Origin: Ursus arctos
Lineage: Eukaryota; Chordata; Mammalia; Carnivora; Ursidae
Direction: 5' to 3'
Assembly: GCF_023065955.2 (NCBI RefSeq)
Contig: NW_026622997.1
Coordinates: 15,790,001 to 15,854,000 of the forward strand
DNA: 64,000 bases
The translations under genes were made by a program, and so were the position numbers. The first letter of the stretch is position 1. Every line of letters begins with the position of its first letter. The notes beneath the pieces were generated by a model. That model had not been told where the DNA came from. It did no database searches and saw only the letters and a list, made by a program, of their open reading frames with translations. Below are positions 55,270 through 64,000 of this stretch, piece after piece.

Positions 55270-56150
55270 GGAGCTGGCGGAAGGCAAGATCTGCACTTTG
55301 CACTATTTGGCTGGGTGGCGGTTAAGGGACCTTATTATGAAACACCAGTAAACTCTAATCAATATTGTCAGGGCCATATCCTCTGTTCTTTCCTTTTTAT
55401 CTGGAACAAGGAAGTTGGAATCAGAGACAGGATCAGGTTGATAGACGACACAGGAGAGATTATGGGCATATTTATGGCACAGGGGAGGTCAGTAGAAAGG
55501 GAAAGGATATTATAATCTTGCTCCTGAGGTCTCTAGGGCCCTACGAAATCTGCAACAAACTGCTCCCCCAAGGAGCAGCCCCAAGGCTTTTTTTTAATTT
55601 TAATTTTTTTTTTTAGTGTTGTATCTATACCCTAGAGAACCAAAGGTTACCCAGGGCTGCCCCAGATCATTTACATGGATGTTTCTGTGCTCTGAGAAGA
55701 AAGAAGCATAGCAAGAAGTCTGTGGCCAAGGAAGCATGGGAAGAGGTTTGTAGCCGTGACCTCAACATACCTGAGTTTAGACATTTCTGGGAGAGAGTGA
55801 GGGTCTCTGCATTGCCTTAGAGGGGAAGAGAATGTGCTTAAGCTGGGCAGAGTTTGCAGAACCGGGCCCCTCTCAGCAGAAGGCACCTGAGAGAGCGCTA
55901 GAAGTGTGATACCTTGTGACATCACCAGCTTGTTTCCCTGGGCAACTGACTCAGAGGGTTCTGAACAAATCCCCAAGGGAAAAGCTCCCAATGCTGTTAT
56001 GTAAGTCTGGAGCTGGTGCTGTTCAATGATTCAATCAGGGCTAACAAGTACTGAGAGAAAGAACTACAGGCTACACATGGAGGACAAAACACAGCCAAAT
56101 CCACCTCCTAAGAGTCATCAAGAACAGTATATGGTGGCGGGGGTGGGGAG
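55270..56150. other. ADTRP 5' flank without recognised feature
   Basis: A T/A-rich patch is present near 55589-55616. Otherwise nothing could be assigned. Confidence 0.45.
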
Positions 56151-56157
56151 AGCAAAC

Positions 56158-56253
56158 CTGAGCCAGCAATAGAGGGTCTTCATTGAAGGTGTTCACCAGG
56201 GAAAGGATGATCTCACAAATGATGACATAAAACTCTGTGCACAATTTCATGGC
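56158..56253 (-). other. Exon-like ORF upstream of ADTRP (candidate alternative first coding exon)
   Basis: This is a 96-bp open stretch on the minus strand with an AACCTAG acceptor, an ATG at 56250-56248 (G at -3) and a CAG/GTTTGC donor. From the ATG it encodes 31 residues, MKLCTEFYVIICEIILSL followed by an acidic-then-leucine-rich end, and closes in phase 0, the phase in which ADTRP exon 2 begins. A stop codon lies directly upstream in frame. I do not recognise the peptide. It could be an alternative N-terminus or chance. Confidence 0.25.
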
Positions 56254-56284
56254 CTAGGTTGAAAATGCAAGTAGAGCAGCTCAA

Positions 56285-56475
56285 GCTTTCACCGTGTTTA
56301 TTATGTGACAGGCCTCGCTCTGAGTGCTTTACACATACGAGCTCGTTTAACACTCTAAACACCAGTATGAAGGAAGCACTGTTACGAACCTCACTCTGAG
56401 GAACCTGGGGCTGCTGAAAGGATGCCCAAAAGTAGCAAGATGCAGAGCTGCTGTCTGCACTCTACCCAGTGTGCC
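56285..56475 (+). repeat. MIR element
   Basis: TTTATTATGTGACAGGCCTC, GCTTTACACATACGAGCTC and CAGAGCTGCTGTCTGCACTC fit MIR. Confidence 0.75.
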
Positions 56476-56898
56476 TGACCACAAAGAAGCAACGTTTGCA
56501 TTGCATACCCTCGACTGCCTTTGCGATGTTTCTCCACCCCCTGCTGAACCTCTTTTATTCCTCTCTCTCCCATGGGAAAATTCCCTCAGGAAGGGATCAG
56601 ATCTGTTTTGAAACTTGGTGCACATATAAGTTATTGTGCTATGTCTCCTGGGGTGTTTTCATGGTACATTGTCATTATAGATTTAGGGGTTTTATCTCTT
56701 TATACAAAAATCTCAAGCATAAGTCTGCAGATGGGTAAGGATTTGAGGCAAAAGTGAGAAAAGAGAGGAAGACGAAGACCCAAATCTCTGGAACATGTAC
56801 ATCCAACCTGGAAACCGGCCTTTTAACATCTGGATTTTTTTTTCTTGCATTAACCTCAATGCTCATAGATGAAGCCTTTCATAAATATTGATACAGTT

Positions 56899-57068
56899 GG
56901 GGCTCCTGGGTAGCCCCGTAGGTAAAGCATCCGACTCTTGATTTTGGTATAGGTTATCATGTCAGGGACGTGTGATCAAGCCCCATATCAGGCTATGTGC
57001 TTGGTGTGAAGCCTGCTTAAGATTCTTTCTCTCCCTCTCCTTCTGACCTTCCCCCCAAAAAAATATAT
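56899..57068 (+). mobile_element. CAN-SINE (tRNA-derived), diverged
   Basis: The head GGGGCTCCTGGGTAGCCCCG and a decayed body are flanked by perfect 14-bp target-site duplications ATATTGATACAGTT at 56885-56898 and 57069-57082. Confidence 0.93.
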
Positions 57069-57155
57069 ATATTGATACAGTTATTTATATGTATCTGTAC
57101 GTTATTCAATGTTTGATATTGGAATCCAACTGTTAGCATTTTAATCAATGATAAC

Positions 57156-57156
<1 letters not shown>

Positions 57157-57202
<46 letters not shown>
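57157..57202 (+). repeat. TCTA tetranucleotide microsatellite
   Basis: This is an uninterrupted run of about 11.5 TCTA units, long enough to be length-polymorphic. Confidence 0.95.
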
Positions 57203-57209
57203 ATCTATC

Positions 57210-58490
57210 AGGATTTGTATGTAGAAAATATGTAATTTTTTTAATGTAATATATTTTCTTTTAAGAATTTCCACAAAAATGTTGTCTAAAGGAAATTCTA
57301 CCTTGTGACCGTGTTCACATCATAATTTGTATCTGTGGTTGAATAACCAGATAAGTTTCCATGAAGCACTTTGACCATCTGTTTCCTGCTCTGAGACCAG
57401 GTGGAGCTTTGGGGAATAAAGACAGGGTTACCACTTAGCTACACAATATTACTCACTAATACATACTAAATCTGCTGTTAGCCTGCTTTTCTCCGCTCTC
57501 CAAGTATCTGGAGGCCTCATGTCATATCCAGGAGGAGAAGAGAATTGTTCCCTAATTTAATAAAAACCTGCCAGAAATGCACACTTTTTTCATGGGAAAT
57601 ACTAAAAATATAAAATAAGCATATTTCACATTTTGAATGGAACAGATGACTATTCAAAGTAACGTTCTTTGAAACTTTCCCTTCTGGGAGTGTAGAACAC
57701 CAATCTTTAATTTCACAAATACTTACTGATTCAGCAACTGCTAATTGCCAGGTACTTACAAGGCTCTGTGGATTCCCTGGGGAATAAGAGAGATCCAATC
57801 CCTGCCCTGATGGAATTTGTATTTTAGTAAGAGAGATGGACATTAAATAATAATACAATCAGGTGTTAATTATAATTATGGTAGCTTCTGTGGAGGAAAA
57901 CAGCGTGAGACTTGGGATGATCTGAGGTCAGGGAAGCTGGCCCTAGGAAGCCACCTGGGAGCAGAGCTGTCCTCTCAACACTCCCAACAAGCTTCGACTG
58001 TCCTTCTCAATCGTTTTTGTGAGCTCCTCTTTCTCTTCCAGTTCCTTATGGGGTCGCGTTTCCCAGGGAGCTGCTTCAGCCCTCTGTCCATCTCCCTACA
58101 TACTCACCCAAGAGATGCTGCCCACTATCTTGGTTTCTGCCACGACTTTCCAGTCTATAACTGCAAATTTTATATCTGTATTCCAAGCCCTCCCCCATCC
58201 CCACAAAGCTTCAAACATGTTTTGACTGCTTGTTGCATATTTCCTGAATGAGTCAGATGCACCTCAAACTCAAGATGTCGAAAATGAACTCACTAGTTCG
58301 CCCCAAACCTGACCTTTTGTCTCTATCCTCTGTCTTGGGGGGATGGCCCCATTGTCCTGGGAGTCTTCTTTGTCTTCCTCTGTCTCCCTCACTGCCCAAG
58401 TCCTTCCAACTTCATCTCCCAAATCAAACACATGTCATTCCTCCTTTTTCCATTCTGTCTACAACTGCCCTAGTTTAAGTCTTCCCAATC
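57210..58490. other. 5' flank, mostly unassigned
   Basis: 57750-57900 resembles an old dispersed repeat (CCCTGCCCTGATGGAATTTG). Pyrimidine-rich text near 58320-58480 gives spurious ORFs. Confidence 0.4.
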
Positions 58491-58499
58491 TCTTCCCAG

Positions 58500-59470
58500 T
58501 TGGTACTATTTTCTAATGGGTTTTCCAGATTCTAGTCTTAGCCCCAACTCCATTCTTCCCTAGGTCAGGAAGTGAGTCTAACCAAAAAGCCAATCTAGTG
58601 TATTCCTCCCTGGTTTAAATCCCTTTACTGCATCAGTATCACCTACAGGAGAACATCCAAGTTTCATGACTTTTTATAAACTGTCCCTTCTGGCTTTGGT
58701 ACTCTCTCCAGCCTCATCTGTGGTTTCATATTTGATTTCCTCCAACTGCACTTGGCTAGGTCACATGCTAGTGCTCTGCTCCTATCACCTCCTCTCCTTG
58801 ATGGCCTCCTCTCAACATGTCTTTGACTAGATGTCTCATAACCATCCTCTAAAGTGCAGCTCAGCAGTTCTCTAGGAACTCTTCCTTGAACATCTCCTCA
58901 ACCAAGCCATGTTACATATCCCCCCCCTAGTCTTCCTTAATTCCCTGTGCATCTCTGCAAATTGCATGATGATTATTACCATCTTAGTCCATTCAGGGTG
59001 CTATGACAAAAATACCATAGACTAGGTAGCTTATAAATGACAAAAACTTATTGCTTACAGTTCTGGAGTCTGGGAAGTCTAAGATCAAGGTTCCAGCAGA
59101 CTCAGAGTCTGAGTGCTTCTTCCCAGTTCATTGACAGTCATCTTCTTGCTACATCTTCACCTGTGGGAAGGGATGAGGGATCCCTCTGGGGACTCCCATG
59201 TAAGGGCAATAATTCCATTCATGAGGGCTCCACCCTTGTGGTCCAATCACCTCCTTAGGACCGCACCTCCTAATACCATCACTTTAAGCGTTAAGATTTC
59301 AACATATACATTTTGGAGAAACAAAATATTTAGTCCATAACAATTAGAAATGAATCTCTTTTATGAACTGTTACCTCCCTAGTTTCAGAGATGGTGTTTT
59401 TGGATTCTTAGAGCTTAACATAGTGCTGGACACATAGTAAAAACTTAATAAATGTCTGTTGAATAGACAA
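58500..59470 (+). repeat. L2 LINE 3' region split by an LTR
   Basis: Left-part text includes TGACTTTTTATAAACTGTCC and GTGCAGCTCAGCAGTTCTC. The right part (59346-59470) carries the L2 end AACATAGTGCTGGACACATA and AATAAATGTCTGTTGAAT. The LTR at 58984-59345 interrupts it. Confidence 0.7.
58984..59345 (-). mobile_element. MaLR-type solitary LTR (MLT1/MST group)
   Basis: This is reversed LTR text: TTAGTCCATTCAGGGTGCTA, GGTAGCTTATAAATGACAA, ACAGTTCTGGAGTCTGGG and the end TTTTGGAGAAACAAAATATT. It is nested in an L2. Confidence 0.85.
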
Positions 59471-59940
59471 ATATCTATATATCAGGCATACTTGTCTACT
59501 GAGCTTTACTATAAAGCCAGCTCACTCATGAAAAACTTACTATGTTCAAAGTGTTCAGCTGCTGATTTCTTGGGAGGAGCTGGAACACTAAGATGAGTAA
59601 GATATAGCTCAGGCCCTGGAGGAACTCACAGTCAAGTGGCAGAGACAGAAATCTAAACAAAAAAATTATAGCATGATGTGATAAGTACTATAATAGAGGT
59701 ATGCGTAACCTACTAATGGAACCTAAATTATCTTGCACATTTTCTGACATTCTAAATATACAGAAGATTGACTTCAAGATAAATGCATTGAGTGAATCAT
59801 CAGAAACTCCAGATGCCACGTGGGAGAAGATAAGGATTAACATGATCTCACTAAACAAAATAGCCATGGTCACCAGAATGGACAACGGTTTTGTCTAGGA
59901 GAGATTATAACTCATTCCTAGGCCAGTCACAAAATGAGGA
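59471..59940. other. 5' flank without recognised gene
   Basis: 59580-59700 (GCCCTGGAGGAACTCACAGT) looks like an old dispersed repeat. Nothing coding is recognised. Confidence 0.4.
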
Positions 59941-59944
59941 GGTA

Positions 59945-60060
59945 CAAAAAGCAGAGGCTCAATCTGGACTCGAGTCTACTGTGTGACCTTGGGCTGGTCA
60001 GACATCAGCCTCATTGGGACATTAGTTACCTCAAGTATGAAATGGGACTTGGGGTACCTA
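59945..60060 (+). repeat. MIR fragment
   Basis: TCTACTGTGTGACCTTGGGC and CCTCAAGTATGAAATGGGAC fit MIR. Confidence 0.75.
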
Positions 60061-60344
60061 GAGTGGTGATTGTCTTGCTTCCTAAAGCCAGGACATCTAT
60101 GGAGCTACGGGAGCAATTGACCAAGGCTGGCTTCTGAAGGCACTGGAGAGAAGCCCCAAGCCCAGAGATACACACCAACTCCCACCCATACCATGGAGCC
60201 AACTAGAGCACAGGTGTTGGAAGACGCTCCATGGTGTTGGCTACAGGCAGCACAGTGGTGTGAAGGAAATCAGGATAGCTGAGCTCAGAATTCTTGAGGT
60301 TACGGGTAAGGTAGGTAGACTTCACCTTCTTGAGTTTAGGCAGG

Positions 60345-60469
60345 ATGGAGCCCCGCATTGGGCTCGCTGCTCAGTGGTGAGTCTGCTTCTCCCTCTGCCC
60401 CTCCCCCCTGCTTGTTCTCGCTCTCTCTCTCTCTCTCCCCCTCAAAAATAAATAAATAAAATCTTTAAA
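60345..60469 (+). mobile_element. CAN-SINE, 5'-truncated
   Basis: Only the 3' half is present: GAGCCCCGCATTGGGCTCG, the CT-rich part with a long TCTC run and the AATAAATAAATAAAATCTTT tail. Confidence 0.92.
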
Positions 60470-61475
60470 GCCAGTATACCTCCACACACCTTATAGGCTC
60501 CCTTAACTTTTGCCCATGTTTCAGTGAAGAGTCCCGTCATTAAATTCCCCTCCGAGTGGGCTACCTTTTCCTGCTGAAACCCTAACTGGTGTAGCCAACT
60601 GGACACTGAGCTCCTCCAGGGGACTCTGATACCACCTCTGGGACCTCAGATCTATTCATGGTTGTAGGGAAATTCTAGATTCTGGTAAAAATCTGTTTGC
60701 AAGGATCCATTCTGATATTGTGGTATTCTCCATAGTGACCTAGGAGGTCTCTAACCCTTGGGTTTCCTGATTATTCCCATCCTCTTCACCCAGAGCTATT
60801 TGTATTTCCCTAAAAGCCCTGCTGCCTCTGACTCAGTATCGCCTCACTGACTTCTAAAGGACCGCTCCCCAGTGAAAGGTAAGTGATTCTGGAAATAATT
60901 CAATGTGCGTGGGATGTCCAATTGGAGCCAAGGTGCAGGGAAAATAGGCTCTTATTTTCAGTGGATTTTGCCTCCCTAGGAGACTGTCCATTTGCTGTAC
61001 ATGCAGCTATGAACTAGAATGAACCGTTTCACCCATTGGGTTGTTTATGCCACACCTCAGAACATTTGCTTTTCTCAGAGGTCACTGTGACTACCCTACT
61101 TTTTAAAAACTAGAACGTGCATTGAAGGCCCCTTCTTAAGTCTCTTTGGGGAGAACATGTGTGGGTTTCCAGCCACCAGACCAAGCCAACTCTGAAAGGC
61201 AGAGGACTCTATCTTTGTTGGTCTATGAGAACATTCCTGGCCTACCACTTTGCCATTGAGCTGGGAAACCTCATTCAAACTTGACTTACTCTTGGCTCTG
61301 GGGGTTGGTTTTCACAGTGGAATGCAGTGTTCTGTGCTGCTCTTCTCAGATTCACTCAGAGGAGCAAAGTTCTCCTTTGGCAGTTTTTTGAAGATCCATT
61401 TTCAGTCAAGAGGCCAAAGAACTCTTCCTGTTTACCAGCACGAAATTGACACATTGTTGTAAAAGTTCAGAGCAG
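60470..61475. other. 5' flank without recognised feature
   Basis: No exon, RNA gene or confident repeat is seen. Confidence 0.45.
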
Positions 61476-61479
61476 GAAA

Positions 61480-61640
61480 GAACCGTTTGAGGTCAATTAA
61501 TTCAGCCTTTTCATCTTTCAGAGGGGAAAATTGAAGCTCAGAGAGGTTAAGGGACTTACTCCAAATCACAGGGCTATTAATGGGGGAGCAGTGACTAGAA
61601 TACAAGGCTCGTAATCAGACCAGTGAGCTCTCACTGTTTC
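61480..61640 (+). repeat. MIR element
   Basis: GAAAATTGAAGCTCAGAGAG, GTTAAGGGACTTACTCCAAA and TCACAGGGCTATTAATGG fit MIR well. Confidence 0.8.
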
Positions 61641-62109
61641 TTGAATTGTTTTGTTTTGTCCCCAAGTTCTAGAATTTTCAGGTGAATTTCTCTTGCTTGA
61701 ATTAGTTTGTGTGTCACTTGATTATGTGAGGTCTGATGATGTTATTAAAGAAAAACTGTCTTCCTAGAAATACCCTTTTCAGCCTCCATGTCAGATGTCA
61801 CGTTTTTTGCAAATATCATGTTAATCAGACATGCTTAAGTTTTTCATAAGAGAACTCCGATATTTCCAACAGATTCTTATGTCCTGAATCAATCGGCACA
61901 ATTGAGAAACATATTCAGTGCTGACCAATCGGCACATTTTAGTTTCAATCTTTTTAAATTCTCATGTGAATTTCTGCTCCCCTGGGAAAGTCACCATAAG
62001 AAGATCAGCAGTTAAGCTCTGGTTGTCTTGTTTTGGCAGTCACTATAGAAATACGTATGAGTCATATATAGTCAGCTACATGAACTCCACTTGGATTTGC
62101 TGATTTCCT

Positions 62110-63040
62110 ATCTAATAATTAGATCATTTACTGAAAGGGGGTATTGGCATCCCCAACAATAATTATGGATTTGTGTATTTCTCTTTTCAGCTTGATCAGG
62201 TTTTGCTGTATGCATTTGAGACTCTTGTTTGGTACACACGTCCTTAGGTTTGCTATGTCTTCCTGGTGAGTAATCCTTTGATCATTATGTGATGTCTTTC
62301 TTTGCTTCTAGTTTCTTTGCTTAGATAAAGTCTTCCTCACCTGATATTAACATTACTATTCCTTCTTTTTAAAATTGATGCTTATATAGTACATATTTTT
62401 AAATCTTTTTCTGCCAATCTATCTATTTTGTTGAAATTAAAGTGAATTTCTTGTAAATAGCATAGATGGTTTGTGGGGGTTTGTTGTTTTTAAATTCATT
62501 GTGCCGATCTCTGTCTCATTTTTTTTCAATCTTGCCCTTTAATTGGGATATTTAGACCATTTACATTTAAGATAGTTGTCTACCATGTAATTATTTGTTA
62601 TTCTTTGTCTCCTCTATTTCCTGTACCTCTGTTCCTCCTTTCTTGTTTTCCAATGTATTAATTGAGTACTTTTTAAGTATTGCATCTTGATTGAATTATA
62701 GTGGTTTTGAGTGTATCTGTTTGTATTGTTTTCTTAGTGATTGCTCGGGGCGTGACAATATACATATGTGACTTACTAGAGTCTATTCGCATGAACATTT
62801 TACCATTTCAAATGAAGTGCGGACTCTTTGCTTCCGCTTTAGTCCCTTTACTTTTCCCACTTCTAAATATCATAGTCTTGAAGATCAGATAGTGTTGTAA
62901 TTTTTGTTCTACTCATTAAATATGATTTACAAAGCTCGTGAGAAGCGTTAGTCTATTGTATGTACCACACTTTTGCCCTTTACATTGGTCTTTCATTCTT
63001 CCCAATGATTCAAGTTTCCTTCTTTTATCGTCTTCTCTCA
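62110..63040 (-). mobile_element. Old L1 (L1M-type) ORF2 fragment
   Basis: Reversed L1 text is recognisable in order: GGTATTGGCATCCCCAACAA, ATGTCTTCCTGGTGAG, CATTATGTGATGTCTTTC, TTTAGACCATTTACATTTAA. It is too decayed for any open frame. Confidence 0.75.
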
Positions 63041-63049
63041 GTGTGAGTT

Positions 63050-63340
63050 ACAGATGACCCTTGAACAATGCTGAGGTTAGGAATGCCAGTCCCCACCCAG
63101 TCTGCATGTACCACGTGATACTCTAGAATCTTAACTCCTGATAACTTACTATTGACTGGGAAGCCTTACCAACAACATAACTGTCGACTAGCAAGTTTTA
63201 CGTATATGTATTATCCACGGTGCTCTTCCAATAAAGCAAGATAGAGAAAAAAAAAAGTTTTTAAGAAAATCATAAGGAAGAGAAAGTGCATTTATAGTAT
63301 TAGTCATATATTTATTGAAAAAGTGCCATGTATATTTAGG
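63050..63340 (+). mobile_element. DNA transposon remnant, probably Tigger-type
   Basis: The start ACAGATGACCCTTGAACAAT is the terminal repeat of a common mammalian DNA transposon. AACTTACTATTGACTGGGAAG and TAAGGAAGAGAAAGTGCATT belong to its body. Only one end is visible; the element is cut by the GC-rich insertion that follows. Confidence 0.55.
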
Positions 63341-63995
63341 CCGGGCCAGCCCAGGGGCAGCAGCGGTGGTAGGCCTGGCCCACGATGGCCATGCTCCTCT
63401 GCCTGCTGGCCTCAGCTCAGCAGCATCAGCTGTTGCTGGGCCCACAGGCAGCAAGAGAAGTCTGGAGGTACAGTACAGTTGCCCCGTCTACCCAGAAGTA
63501 TGCCACCAGCCTGTAGTCCCTGGCAACCATGGCTACCAGTGATGCCTGAGGTTCCAGGAGGCCGCAGAGCCACGGCATCACATGGGAAGGGATCCATGGC
63601 CAGCCCAGCAGGGATCTGAAGCTCCCAGCGGCCCCAGAGCAGCTTCCAGAGACTAGTGCATAAAACATAGAGGGCCGAGGCATCAGGGGCTCAGACTCCC
63701 TACACAATGTGGTCCTTACCTTCTGGGCTGTTCCTTTGTTCAGCCTAGCCTCCTGCCAGTCCCAAGTACTGGACTGAACCACCCTGTTGACGCACAGGGA
63801 AATGCAGATCTGCATGGACCTAGGACCCCCAGGGGCTGCTGACAGCCTTGGTAGGCCTCCCTGAGTACTCAGGGGGCCGCAGGTGGGGCCTCTGCACCAG
63901 TCACCTTTTGATCTGATCCTGTGGAAACTCAGGTACGCAGTTGTAAGTAAACACTCTGTGGCTTTTGCTGTCAAAGTAAAAAAAAAAAAAAAAAA
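63341..63995 (+). pseudogene. GC-rich poly(A)-tailed insertion, possible processed pseudogene
   Basis: This roughly 640-bp block changes composition abruptly from the AT-rich transposon to GC-rich sequence and ends in a run of A from about 63979, as a retrocopied mRNA would. No plus-strand frame is continuous and I do not recognise a parent gene. The 182-codon open frame on the minus strand runs against the poly(A) direction and is likely chance. The right-hand target-site duplication would be at or past the window edge. Confidence 0.4.
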
Positions 63996-64000
63996 ATCCA

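Noticed and set aside
57157..57202. Regular short-unit array
   Set aside because: It is a simple TCTA microsatellite without spacers; it is not a CRISPR array.
63426..63974. 182-codon minus-strand open frame
   Set aside because: It runs against the poly(A)-tailed direction of the insertion and has no recognised similarity.

Overview
This window is nuclear DNA from a mammal of the order Carnivora. The evidence is the many tRNA-derived CAN-SINE copies, which share the head GGCGCCTGGGTGGC and an (AAATAA)n/AATCTT tail, together with carnivore-type L1 3' ends. The younger SINE subfamily and the L1 tails look arctoid (bear, seal or mustelid group) more than feline, but I cannot fix the species.

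One protein-coding gene is recognised: ADTRP, the androgen-dependent TFPI-regulating protein of the AIG1/ADTRP family. It lies on the minus strand. Five coding exons are present: exon 1 at 54841-54993, exon 2 at 45152-45286, exon 3 at 43495-43596, exon 4 at 13552-13667 and exon 5 at 139-290. All boundaries are GT-AG and in phase, and the joined frame is open for 219 whole codons plus one base. The human protein has 230 residues, so only the last short exon, with about ten basic residues and the stop, is missing beyond position 1. The two family catalytic residues, Thr47 and His131, are both encoded.

Layout from left to right: exon 5; intron 4 (13.3 kb), with L1 and SINE copies and a CpG-rich, AP-1/E-box-bearing block near 9.4-9.7 kb; exon 4; intron 3 (29.8 kb), the most repeat-rich part, with a 1.8 kb 5'-inverted L1; exons 3 and 2, separated by a 1.6 kb intron; intron 1 (9.6 kb); exon 1; then about 9 kb of 5' flank made of MIR, L2, MaLR LTR, SINE, old L1 and, at the extreme right, a DNA transposon broken by a poly(A)-tailed GC-rich insertion.

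No second established gene, RNA gene, CRISPR array or operon is present. Items worth a second look are two unannotated exon-like ORFs with splice sites that fit the ADTRP reading phase (45594-45674 and 56158-56253), a plus-strand exon-like ORF (35658-35843), an inverted pair of about 370-bp repeats 40 kb apart, a 41-bp inverted repeat pair that could bound a 1.34 kb fossil transposon, and three L1 copies carrying 5' inversions.
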